Source of the DNA: Cinclus cinclus
Lineage: Eukaryota; Chordata; Aves; Passeriformes; Cinclidae
Assembly (NCBI RefSeq): GCF_963662255.1
Contig: NC_085050.1
Coordinates: 22,988,131-23,052,130, forward strand
Length of the DNA stretch: 64,000 bases
Direction: 5' to 3'
The translations under genes and the position numbers were made by a program. The number at the start of each line of letters is the position of its first letter. Within the stretch, counting starts at the first letter, position 1. Of this stretch, positions 14,601 through 25,204 are shown piece by piece. The notes beneath the pieces are model-generated. The model saw only the letters and a program-made list of their open reading frames with translations, was not told where the DNA came from and ran no database searches.

Positions 14601-15609
14601 AGCCAGGCAACAGCTAATTAAAATAAAAGAGAAAAATGACTGTACTGGCAAGACTTGAATCAACAATGGGAAAGCATGGAGAGACTAAGAAAACCTGCCA
14701 AGCTTAATTTATAATAATGCTTTTATGTTTTATAAGTGAAGTATCAGAAAGCTGTTCTGAAACGTCTTTTTGGCAGGTATGTTCTCTTTTTCCCCCAGCA
14801 TAATATGTGGTGCTAGGATATCTTAGTAATCAATTCTTAAAGACTTGTCATGAAATACACAAAGCCATTGAGCTATGTGTATATAAGACATGTGATCCCT
14901 TATCTTATACAGTCTGTTCCAGAGTGTTTCTAAGTTCTGTGAAAGTCAGACCCTGAAATGCTTCTTGGTAGGAATTTTCCACAGTTGTGGTAAGATGAGG
15001 ACATATGCCTCTGTGCAGGTGCAGTCTGATACACCGGTCAAATCAGACCCAAGGAGGAGTGATGCCACAGGAAGCTTGCTCATCCTCTGTTTTTCATTAA
15101 TATTTTTGTCTGTTCCCTGTTACAGGCAATGTAATCTCTGTGCATCACAACAGCCAGGTCAGGTGTCCCCACAGTTTCCCCTGTTTGCAGACATGAAAAT
15201 CCATTTCTCAGGTGAACTGGAGGTGAACTCCTTAAAGGTGAGCGGTGGTTGCGGTGTGCGTGCATCGTTGGGATGCTGAGACCATGGCAGGAGGGAGCTG
15301 GGGAGAGCAGCATTCACGTGTTAAAAGCTATTGGTGCTCGATCCTTCTCTCACTGATGGATGGCTCTTGCTGCTGGTCCCTCCTAAGCCCTGAGGAGATC
15401 GTAATGCTATTGCGCAAGCGGCGGGAGGGTCAGGAGAAGAGATGAGAGGAGCCTGGTGGAATAAGTTGGCTGTGTTGGGTCCAAGAATTATCTTAGTAGG
15501 TTTATTACAAGAATAAATGGGAGCAGGAGAGCTGCCAGTTAATAAAAAAAGGCTCATACCAGAAAATATTGGGGCTGAGCATCAGAAGCAGCCTGACAGG
15601 CAGAGTCAC
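11606..15609. other. Intergenic, with one exon-like segment
   Basis: Mostly featureless. The only notable piece is a plus-strand segment at 15126-15237 bounded by a good acceptor and donor (described among the findings). Confidence 0.5.
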
Positions 15610-16010
15610 AGTGCGGCGTTGCCCAATTTCACGTACAAGATGTTTTCTGTGCCAAAGGTGGGGCTTTCACATCGCTCTGCCGTGCCACGCTTACCTGCCA
15701 AGGCATCGCCAGGTGTGCTTCTGCTGCTGCGCGCTCACCATCGCCCGTGGATGCAGGCAGGCTGAGACGGGAGCAGATGCTGGGCTGATCCTGCAGAACT
15801 GCCTTGGGCTGCACAGCTCACCCCTCTGCCTGCTGCCGGGCCGCTGCGGTGGTTCCTGCGGGGACGTGGCAGACGGCACCGGGAGCCGAGCCCGGTTAAA
15901 CACAAGCCCTCGCTCCTCCCCTTTGGCCCGTCCTGGCCGCTGGGAGCTGGTGGAGCCAGACTGGGACTGGCAGCGGCGGCTCTCCCGGGATGGGTACAGG
16001 TACTCGGGTT
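15610..16010. promoter_or_regulatory. CpG-rich patch, possible promoter
   Basis: GC- and CpG-rich sequence of about 400 bases stands out from AT-rich surroundings (for example GGGCCGCTGCGG, GCGCGCTCACC and CCGAGCCCGG). On the minus strand it contains GT-rich donor-like sites, the best being CTTGGCAG followed by GTAAGCG at 15694, plus GTGAGC near 15820 and GTGAGCGC near 15746. An unannotated minus-strand transcript could start here. No known protein is recognised in any frame. Confidence 0.35.
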
Positions 16011-16345
16011 GTGTGGTTCACCTGCCCTGCTCTGGGCTGGTCAAAGCTGAGCCAGCTCCAGTCTGGAAACCTGCATGTCATTCTCTCATAAAACCTCAGA
16101 GGTAAAGCCCTGCTTAGCCTGTACAGATGTCCAGCTGGCAGGTTCCAGGAGATTGCAGCGGTGCCTTTACAAAGATACTTTTCGTCTTTAGTTGTTATCA
16201 TGCTCAGGGCAACATTTCCATGGATTGAGCGGACTGCAACTAAAAATAATAAATATGTAATAAATAATATAATATAATTATATAATATAATGAGACAAAT
16301 GTTGCCCTAAAGAAGGTATTAGTATGTGTTAGCACATGGGAGTGA

Positions 16346-16470
16346 AGCCAAACAAAAAAGCAAAAAACCAAAAAGAAAACAAACAAGCAAACAACCCCCC
16401 CAAAACAAACAAACAAAAAACAAAACAAAACAAAACAAAAAAAGAAAAAAAAAAAAAAAGAAAAAAAACC
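16346..16470. repeat. A-rich low-complexity run with (CAAAA)n and (CAAA)n
   Basis: Imperfect CAAAA and CAAA repeats merge into a near-pure A stretch with single Gs up to about 16468. There is no attached SINE or LINE body that I can recognise, so it may be a stand-alone microsatellite or the tail of an eroded insertion. Confidence 0.9.
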
Positions 16471-19400
16471 CACAGTTCTCAGAAATCAGCAGGCATGCCA
16501 CCCTTGGTGCTGAAGAAGAAAATCTCCAGTGCCTGGCACTCTGACAACTGCTATTGCACCTCTCAGTCACTTGAAGTCAGTTCTCTGTGCTCACAGGAGA
16601 ATCAGAGTGTACCCTCCGGACTGCGCTGGAGCAAGTCATGGGCACAGTCTGCAGTGTTTCCTGAAGGTCTTCTGTCCCCATTAAGATTTTGCCAGCCTGT
16701 CACCTCATCTCAGCTGACAATGTTGCCTAAATATTGCCTTGTTAAGTATGGTCTCCTACTCATAACCTCACCTGTGTCTCAGGGGCTGAGACTGCCCTTG
16801 TCACTTCAGGGCTGCATGCAGGTCCCTGAGGATGCTCTGTCAGGAGGGAGCTGCTGAGTGTACCCTGGCATCTCCACACATTCTTGGAGCATGCTCCTGA
16901 TCCAGGGCAGACCTACGCCTCTGGTTGGTCTGAACTGGCTTTCCTATCACAATATAAGAGGGTGTGCAGCTTACCAAACACCCAGCTGCCATTTCAACAG
17001 TTTATGGTATTCTGGAGATGAAGCAGAAATTATAGTAATTGCTACTGCTTTATCTCAAAACACAATTGGCTTTTAGAAAGTTGTTAGTCATACTCTGGTT
17101 GCAAAACCAAATGGTGGACAATCCTCACCTGTGATGAGCTGACATGTCCCTAAATGCCACATCCAGGGAGAAATACTGAAACTCACTGAGAATTTTCAAG
17201 GTAGGAAAGAGTATTTGGTCACAAACAGCTGCCCAGTCCCAGCTTTACCTATGTTAAACAGCTCTGTAATTTTTTTTCTCTTTTGTGGGCAAATCATTTA
17301 CTATAATTTAATGATCACAACCACATGAAATTCACTTCCTTATGTGAAAAAAAAAAACAAGAAAAATAGGATTAAATATCTCAGTTTATCTTTCCACATA
17401 GGTCACATGGCCAAAGTTGATTGTAAAATGTTGAAATACTAGTTTGAGGTGTAGCCAGTGCCAAGTCTTGTACATTTCCGTGTTCTCCCTCCCTTCCTAT
17501 TGCTCACAAAGATGTCACAGAAAGACAAGGAAGTTCATTTTCTCAAGAGGCAGATTTTCTTTTTTACTGTAAATTTAAAGTCCTGTTTATTATCCTTAAA
17601 TGTAATCCTTTTAGACCTTGGTCCTGTCCTAATCCCAAATCCAAAAGGAACAGCCTGAAAAAAAAATTACACAAAAGGCAAAGTGTGTAACAAAGTCACT
17701 TAATCTGAAAGTGTCTCAAAACCTCACACAAGCTGAAAGAAGTGGGTCCGGAAATAGCGGGTGAGACCCTCGTGCCCCATGTAGCCTTTTCTGAAAAGAG
17801 CAGAGCATGTCCCTGTGGTTTTGGGGTGCCTATATACCCAGGCAGGGTGCTCAGGCAAAGATGAGGTGGCTGAACCTGGTGAACACCTGCCTGGCAGGAC
17901 ACTGAGGAGATTGGTGGTTTGAATCAGCATTTGGGACTTTGGTTCCTAAGGATGATGGGTGTAAAGGAGTTTGGGACTCAGAGTCCGTAAAATGCCATAT
18001 AAGACTTGATTTTTCTTCCTAGCAACAAATCATAGCAGACTTCCATAATTTCTTTTTCCATGAGCAGCAACTTATGTTGGCTGTGGTGGAAGTGGCTTCA
18101 GTGCTTCAGAGCTCTGCCAAGCTGCCCCATTGCTGCTTGGATGCCTGCATTGCAGCTGCTGACTAGGAACGTGTCTCTCTGTGTCCTGCACAAAGGCTGG
18201 TGAGCCAAGGGATCCATCTACTGGAGTGACTCCAAGCTTTAAGGGATTCCTTAACTTATCCACATGGCTGGAAAGCCTCCTGGAAGGGACAGCATCTGAA
18301 AAGTTAAAGATTCGAGAAAGGGTGTGTGGTATCCATACACATACATAACAAGTTTAGTAAGCAACCCCTTGTCATTGCAAGCCCTTTGGAGTGACAGTAA
18401 GACACCTTGGTCCATAACCTATGAATTTGTTACAGGAGCGAGAATTGCTTATTGTAGTTAATGCTTCCAAATTTTGGAACAAAGGACCAGCTCTAAGGGC
18501 AGGCTGTTTTGCCTCTGACTGAGTTAAGTGAATTTTTCTCTCTGCTGGTTAGATGGGGTCGCTCCTGTGGCTTGTGTAGGCTGTTTGCAGGGGTTTATTT
18601 CATGCTTCATGAAGGTCTTCAGGCTTACCTGTGGCTTTCTGCTTCCCACCAGTGCACAGATTGCAGGCAGTGGCTGAGCTAATGATGAGCTTCTGTGACA
18701 TTGCAAAAACATGCAAGGATGGGCTCAAAGTGCAACCTGGCTGGCAAAATTTATGTGTGTGTGTTTGGAAAGAGGTGGGGGGAAAGAAAAAGAACAAAAG
18801 CATATTTTTCTTCCCAGTGAAAGTACGATGGTGTCAGCCAAAACATGAAAAGTGACCCAGCTTCCTCCAGGGCAGCCATCACCCCACAGGCCAGCTGCAT
18901 GAAGAAGCACAGGAACAGCCAGGGTGGGCACCAGCCCATAACACAGGCTTGTGGCTGTGTGACTGCAAATGCCCTGAGGAAAGATGGCTGTGGGGAGCCC
19001 TGGTCCGAGGAGGCGAAGCCCCAGAGCCCACTGTGGGGCAGAGCTTTGACTTCCAGAATCTGTTAAGAGGGAGGTGTCTGACAACTGACACAGCCTGTTC
19101 AGACAAAGAGACAAAGACATCTGACACTAAGTTGGGAAGACACAGGCATTTGGTACATGTGGGACAAAGCTGAGCACACATGAGCATTTTTCCCTGTAAA
19201 GTTTTCTGGTGCAGACAGTCCTTTACTGGTCACCTCCCACATCCAGGATTTGCAGTTTTGCCTGAGCAAGGACTGTGAGACAGAACTTCTATCTTCTTTG
19301 ATTAGGAACCAAGTGAACTCCAGGTCTTGTCTTCTGGGTGGAGGAAAAAAATCTGATCTAATTCATCAGCTTGACAGAAAACATTTCATGTGGAAGTACT

Positions 19401-20584
19401 TCTACAGTACCAGATTTCTAAAACTTTCCGTAGTCTCTTTCCTCTTTGGCAACTTGAACAATCATAATTGCATGGCACAGCCTCTCTTTGTGCCAAAAGG
19501 GAAGGACTCGATGCCACAAAGCCACTTTTTTTTTTTTATTCCCTAGCTTGCAGCTCCTCCCTGCGCAGCACTGTTCCAACCATTTTACTGCTAGGCAGGA
19601 CCTAGCTCTAAAACTCAGTCAAGTGTGATTCAGCATTTAATTGACACACTGGAGCATAAAACCTGACTTTTGCTGGCTTTTAAACGCACAGCAGAGGCAG
19701 TTTCTCTTGTTACAAGGTAGGTCTCGAGTTTATTTATTTTACAGGTCAGCATGATGGGCCAGTTTTGTGGCTGATTGGCATCCAGGGAGCAGAGAGTTCT
19801 GTAAGTGCTTAGGACTCATTCAGGCTAGAAGTGTTAGGGGTGTAACACCAGCTGCAGAGAGGGAGATAAAGTGCTGCATCTACCTTTTTGTATGTATGAA
19901 AAAATAATTTTGCATATGCTTTGAGTGTTTTAATAAATGAGATATTGCCATATCAGAGTGGTGCGCTTGAGTTTCTTCTAAATCTGTTCATATAATAGCT
20001 GTATCACAGTTGTGCTACCAGATGGTGCTTCCTGAAGAAAGCTGAAGCTGGTTTTTAACACAGTTTTTAGGATGATACTAACCAGGGAAGACCACATCTG
20101 CTCTTCAAGACTATGAAGAAAGATATTCAAAAAGGGAATGGAATCACCTTGGCAGCATTTTGAATTGTCACAGTGCCCAAGGCCTCCGCAGAGCTCCTGA
20201 CATTCCCAAGGCAGCAAGGTCATCTTGAAAGCACAATTGCATTTCTCTGGCATTGTTTATGTTAATATCCTGAGAATGACTTGCATATTTCAACCTTACC
20301 ATGAGTTAATCATTAATTAAGATCTTACAAAACTGAGGACAGAAATCAGCAGCCTAGAAAAAGAAAGAAATTATCTTGTAAAGTGTATGTTTAGGAAAAG
20401 TTATGTAGATTAATTTTAATCTTGGGTAGTTTGGATAAAGGGAAAATGAAAGAGCAGAAACACATTTCAAAGTAGCACAGTTCATCTCATTTGGAAAACA
20501 CTGCTTTTTGTGAAGGTCATACCTCATGTTTAAACATCTGTAAAGGGCTGTGGTTTGCTGGTAGTTTCTTTCTCATCCAAGTGA
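16471..20584. other. Intergenic, nothing recognised
   Basis: Unique-looking sequence with moderate GC. Several overlapping open frames near 18600-19190 on both strands have no recognisable motif. No RNA gene or clear repeat is seen. Confidence 0.55.
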
Positions 20585-21870
20585 ATTATAGAATCATTAA
20601 GGTTGGAAAATATCTTTGAAATCATTGAATCCTGATAATCTAGCACCGCCATGTTCACTAGTAAACCATGTCCCCAGGTGCCACACACATATGCTTTTTT
20701 AACACTATAAGGGAATGGTGATTCCACCACTTTGGGCAGCCTTCCCAATGCTTCACCACCCTTTCAGTGAGGAAATTCTAAAATCCAATCTAAATCTCAT
20801 CTGGCACATCTTCAGGCCATTTCCTCTTGTCCTGTCACTTGTTACCTGGGAGAAGAGACCAACCCCCACCTGGTTACAATCTCATTTCAGGCAGCTGTAG
20901 AGAGTGAACAGGTCTCCTTTCCTCCAGGATAAACACCCCCAGCTTCCTCAGCTGCTCCTCACAGGAATTGTGCTCCACACCCTTCCCCACCTCCATTGCT
21001 CTTCTCTGGACATGCTCCAGCACCTCAATGTCCTTCCCGTGGTGAGGGGTCCAGAACTGGACACAGGATTTGAGGTGTGGCCTCACCTGTGCCAGGTACA
21101 GGGGGACAATCCCTGCCCTGATCCTGCTGCCCTCGCTATTTCTGACACAGGTCAGGGTGCCATTGGCCTTCCTGTCCACCTGGGCACACCCTGGCGCATG
21201 TTCAGCAGCTCCCAGGCAGCACTCCAGGGCCTTTTCCACTGGACCACATTCCAGCCACTCTGCCCCAGCCCGTAGTGCAGTGAAGGACCTGGCACTTGGT
21301 CTTGTTGAACCCCATAGGATTGGCCTTGACCCATTCATCCATCCTGTCTGTGTCCTTCTGCAGAGCCTTCCTGCCTTCCAGATCAACACTCCCACCCAAC
21401 TTGGTGTCATCTGTGAACTGGCTGAGGGGCACTCAATCCCGATGTCCAGGTCATCAACAAAGACGTAACAGGACTGGCTCCAATACTGAGCCCCAAAGAA
21501 CACTGCTCTTGACTGGCTGTCAGCTGGATAAAACTCCATCCATGGATGTAACTCTGGCCTTGGCCATTCAGACAGTTTTTTACCCAGTGAACAGTATACT
21601 CCTTCATGCCACGGGAAGCCAGTTTCTCCAGGAGAATATTGTGAGAGACAGTGTCTAAATAAAATAAAGTTAGACAACTTCTACAGCCTTTCCTTCACCA
21701 GCCAGGTGGGCCACTCTGAATGGTTCCCTGGTTTCTCCTTCCATTCCTTCTTGTAGATAGTTGTCAGATTTTATACCTTCCAGCAACTGGGACCTCTCTG
21801 GTTAGCCAGGACTACTCTCACAGACTGCTCTTCTCCACAAACTTGGTGTTTACAGCAAATTTTCTCCAGG
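20585..21870 (-). mobile_element. 5'-truncated CR1 LINE with decayed reverse-transcriptase end
   Basis: This is the longest CR1 copy here, about 1.3 kb on the minus strand. Its 3' end starts at 20585 with TAGAATCATTAAGGTTGG (reverse complement of the CR1 tail). The minus-strand reading contains hallmarks of the C-terminal part of CR1 ORF2, such as [43 protein letters not shown] and LEHVQRRA. These fall in at least two frames (about 21432-21202 and 21480-20874), so there are frameshifts. The polymerase core further upstream is missing, so the copy is inactive. The upper boundary near 21870 is approximate. Confidence 0.9.
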
Positions 21871-23609
21871 TATGTTTACACCAAGGAAACAGCCAGGGAG
21901 TCTAGAGCACTGCAAACGATGTGCAGCTTAGCTTTCTGTAGGTTTGAAACATGGATCATGCTGAAATTAAAAGGATGAACCAGTTCCCAGTGCTCCTGCC
22001 TGGCAGTGAGGACATACAACAGTGATACAAGAATTTGTGCATTGGGTGGATGGAAAGCACAGGGGGATGTCAGCTCCAGCTCCATTCACATCTAGGCACT
22101 GACTCTAAACTACGTGTAAAGAGAGATTTAGGTTGTTCAGAGGATGCTGGAAGAATGGAGAGACGTCCAGTATGAGTGCTGGGAAGGTCACTGTCCTCTG
22201 CAGGTGGTGGGACAGAGGAGTCAGTGGAGCAGTTCATCTCCCCTCCCCACAGGAGCCTGCAGGGATGCTGGCTACAGTGTCCTGATCCCCTCCTGCCCCA
22301 AACACTCTTCCCAGCTTGGAGGGGACAACAGCCTTGGCAGAGTGGGATGTTGCAATGAAGTAACAGTCTCTGTTTTTAAAGAATGCTTTATTCACTACAT
22401 CCTAGAAATGTACCGCAAATGGAGCAAGAACTAAATAAACTCAGAGGCTTCTGACAATACAGAGAAGAGAGATACAATAAAAATATCTAAAATATCAGCT
22501 CTTTTGAGAATAAGGCACACTAGCTTTGTTTTTTTTTTTAATATATATACTTTTTTTTCTTAGAATAGTTTGTTCTTAACCTAAAGATGTTCACATTTCA
22601 AGTTATTAGACTTACCTCAGTAGTAGTGTACATGAAATGGTTTAGAAGCAAGTGTCAAGACAGGCATGGGCAGGAGGCTCAGCATGAGCTGGCTGCCTGC
22701 ATGCCTGGGTCCTGCCTCCATCCTTGGGTACTGCCTGCTACTCCCCTGGCACAGGCAGCACCCAGTGCTGGCCAGGGCACATCAGGGTTTTCCCTCATTG
22801 GCTCCTTTCTCTTCCTGCCCTCTCTTTGAGTGGCAGGTCCCTTGCCCTGTTGGCAGGGAGAGGATTAGTGGGAAGGGAGCCATCACCCTTCCTCTCTCCT
22901 ATGGGGGTCAGCCATGAAGTGGGGCTGGAAGTGGGTCAGCAGAGCCCCAGACCGCTGGACTACCTTTTCCTGGCCCCAGGGGTGTTTGTGCCTGGCTCAA
23001 GGACCCACGCTGGCGTTTAGTGTTGAGCCATCTAAGGCCTTAGACTGGAGGAGGCAGTGCTGGACTCTGGCTGGGGGCTTGCCCCTCAGGCTTTGCCCAG
23101 ATCTCCTCCTCTTTTGCCCTACACAAGGGCAGGACCTTGGGGCTGAGGTCTGGGTGTGCTTTCAGATGTGTAAGTACAGACCATAAAAGTTTGCTGGGAA
23201 GGGAGGGGCAGAGTCCAACCTAATGGGTAACCTCACAGTGCTTCTGCTAATGGGTCTACAGGGTCAAGGGGAGCTCAGCTTGTCTGAGCAAGAGCACCTG
23301 AAATACAACTGCTCAATTTTGAGGCAAGCAAAAGAAGTGTATTGAAAAGGTCACTTAGCTGAGCTTGATGCGGTCTCGAAGTGGTTCAGTTGTCAAAATA
23401 TGGCCAATGTGAAACCCCTTTGGTATGTACTTATACCACAAAAAGTAAAGGAACATTGTTTACTGACTCCCTGCTTCTCACCTTTTGTCACCAGGCTTGC
23501 ATTTACAGAGCTGATGAACTTCATATGAAGGGCAAGATATTTTTTTTTACCATTTTACTCTATTTTACATTCACTGCACTACTAAATAAAAGCCTTTAAA
23601 CAGGCCACA
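21871..23609. other. Downstream flank of RBM47
   Basis: Moderately GC-rich (about 22650-23150) then AT-rich near the gene. It may include a longer RBM47 3' UTR reaching the AATAAA at 22387-22392. Otherwise nothing recognised. Confidence 0.5.
22387..22392 (-). terminator. Candidate distal poly(A) signal AATAAA
   Basis: I found this canonical AATAAA on the minus strand (GTGAATAAAGC) about 2.57 kb after the RBM47 stop, and saw no AATAAA on that strand between it and the stop codon. The downstream sequence is only weakly GU-rich. It would define a long 3' UTR isoform if used. Confidence 0.25.
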
Positions 23610-23627
23610 AAACACTGCAATAATATA

Positions 23628-23633
23628 TTTACT
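23628..23633 (-). terminator. Candidate variant poly(A) signal AGTAAA
   Basis: AGTAAA on the minus strand, with a GU-rich stretch about 15-25 bases downstream. AGTAAA is a known weaker variant of AATAAA. Whether it is used cannot be read from sequence alone. Confidence 0.3.
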
Positions 23634-24423
23634 TCTTAATAAAACAAACTTTTTTATAATATTGCAATAAAAGGTTTTTGTTTTGTGGCAGACCACATAC
23701 CATGTAAATTTGCAACATAAAATGACTTTAAAAATGTATATTAAAAGATATTTACAAGCTCTAAAATGTCTTAAAATCAGTGGGTCTAATCACTCCCAAC
23801 CCTGATGTGCATATACAACTCCAGTTGTGGAGAAGGGGAATTAAGAGTGGAAGGGAGGCTGGGAGGGAGGCTAGCCCTGTTTCACTAGTTCCAGTATCAC
23901 TACCACCCCAGTACCTTTGAAATTTCTCATGGAACATGATGGAGCAATGGGTAAGTAATGCTGCAAATCCTCTTGGCGAGAGCGTGGCTACTCTTGCCAG
24001 CAGCAGCATACGTTCTCAGTCACTACAACATATACTTCAAAGAATAAAATGAAGAGCATTGAAAAAGAGCCTTGGCTTTATACTGGATGAAGATCTAAGT
24101 CAAGACACCTCGCGCGAAACATCAGCTACTCGTTTCTGCTCCAACTACAAGTAGGTTCAATAAATAGAAAATCCAGTTGCTAAGGAAAACTTGAAGCCTT
24201 TCTTTAGCTAAAAACAAGCCTGCAAATCACACTCTGAAGAGGTATGTGTGAGGAGGCTTTTTTCTTTTCTCTTTCTCCCAAACAGGCAATATTAGTTACT
24301 TGTGATTTCAAATGAGAATGAGCAGATTGTATTAATGCCAGCACAAAAATGCAGAGGTCTTGTACATTTTTCAAATTGCACTTTCCAGTATAATTTTTAA
24401 ATAAGGTACTTGTTGTTTACTTC

Positions 24424-24425
<2 letters not shown>

Positions 24426-24457
<32 letters not shown>

Positions 24458-24458
24458 A
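24426..24458. repeat. (AAAAC)n short tandem repeat in the RBM47 3' UTR
   Basis: C residues occur every five bases at 24432, 24437, 24442, 24447 and 24452, flanked by A runs. On the RBM47 mRNA this reads as repeated GUUUU within a U-rich stretch. Confidence 0.9.
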
Positions 24459-24964
24459 CTAAGGTATGTATTCTTTAAATATTGAATATACTCTTCAAAA
24501 TATATTGTTAAAACTTTCCCTAGCTGCTCAGGTGTGCTTTTTAATATATAGCTGATATATTATTAAAGGCACTACAAAATAGACATCTCTGGAGTGCAGA
24601 AATTACTAAAAAATAACCTTCATACCACAAATACATTGAAAATATAACTGCTAAAAAAAAAAGACCCTATGCAACCCCACTACAATGCTTATAAATGCAC
24701 GTCAGTGGTGGGCTGGATGCACTGAGGTCCTTTGGAAATGTATGAATACAGGCATGTTAAATTTTTAAAAATAGCCTAAAAAAGTTAGTGAAAACTTCAA
24801 GCATAGAAAATATTTCAAACATGTTTTTCTATGACATTCTTCACTGTCTGCATTGTTTTACCAAGCCCAAATGTTTACTCTTTTGCAGACTGTTCTTTCT
24901 TCATAAATAGTAAAGTGTTCCTTCAGTGTGTGTGTTTCTCCAGCACCCTCCTCTGCCAACAGTT

Positions 24965-25204
24965 TCAGTACGTTTGGTAGACGTCGTGGATGGGCACCTG
25001 GATGGTGGCGGCTGGGAATGCCGGGGGGATGTAGCCGGCGTATCCCCCGTAGGCAGCAGCAGCAGCGTTCTTCTGTAGCGTGGCTATTGTTGCCGTGGCC
25101 GCGGCAGGCGCCGCAAATGGCACATAACTTGTCCCATAAATCCCGGCGGCGGGGATCCGCTGCACATTGGGAGCCATGGTGTACACCGGTGTGATGGGGC
25201 GACC
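24965..25204 (-). CDS. RBM47: RBM47 coding exon 4 (C-terminus and stop)
   Basis: This last coding exon encodes residues 514-592 and the TGA stop at 24967-24965. It follows a pyrimidine-rich acceptor (CCTTTCCTTCCAG) ending at 25205 and starts in phase 0 with GRPITPVYT. It holds a second alanine-rich run ([14 protein letters not shown]) and the family C-terminus [10 protein letters not shown]. The human protein has IPDVYQTY there, so one His replaces Pro. The exon is GC- and CpG-richer than its flanks, unlike the AT-rich 3' UTR that follows directly. Confidence 0.96.
   Translation of the reverse strand, partial: GRPITPVYTMAPNVQRIPAAGIYGTSYVPFAAPAAATATIATLQKNAAAAAYGGYAGYIPPAFPAATIQVPIHDVYQTY

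Larger units (their letters stand above)
23610..24964 (-). other. RBM47: Probable RBM47 3' UTR
   Basis: AT-rich sequence follows the stop codon directly and contains no further ORF or recognised repeat except a short (GTTTT)n run. AU-rich motifs on the minus strand include TATTTATT at 24166-24159 and ATTTA near 24905. No AATAAA lies in this interval. A variant signal AGTAAA at 23633-23628, followed by a GU-rich stretch (GTGTTTTGTGG, 23615-23605), is the best nearby cleavage site and gives a UTR of about 1.35 kb. TATAAA at 23658-23653 is a second variant. A canonical AATAAA at 22392-22387 could serve a longer form of about 2.6 kb. The end point is therefore uncertain. Confidence 0.5.

Noticed and set aside
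15569..16105. 178-codon plus-strand open frame in the CpG-rich patch
   Set aside because: GC-rich DNA has few stops; there is no recognisable domain, and the opposite strand is equally open.
16336..16857. 173-codon plus-strand open frame
   Set aside because: It begins in an A-rich low-complexity run that encodes only Lys, Asn, Gln and Thr-type residues, and the rest has no motif.
20874..21677. 267-codon minus-strand frame as a cellular gene
   Set aside because: The residues match the end of CR1 ORF2 and parts of that match lie in another frame, so it is a LINE remnant.
1..22000. Search for the neighbouring gene CHRNA9 (and NSUN7 to the right)
   Set aside because: No open frame shows ion-channel or methyltransferase motifs; these neighbours probably lie outside the window.
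22144..22434. 96-codon plus-strand frame ending before AATAAA-like sequence
   Set aside because: No recognisable protein, no support for an upstream exon, and similar frames overlap it.
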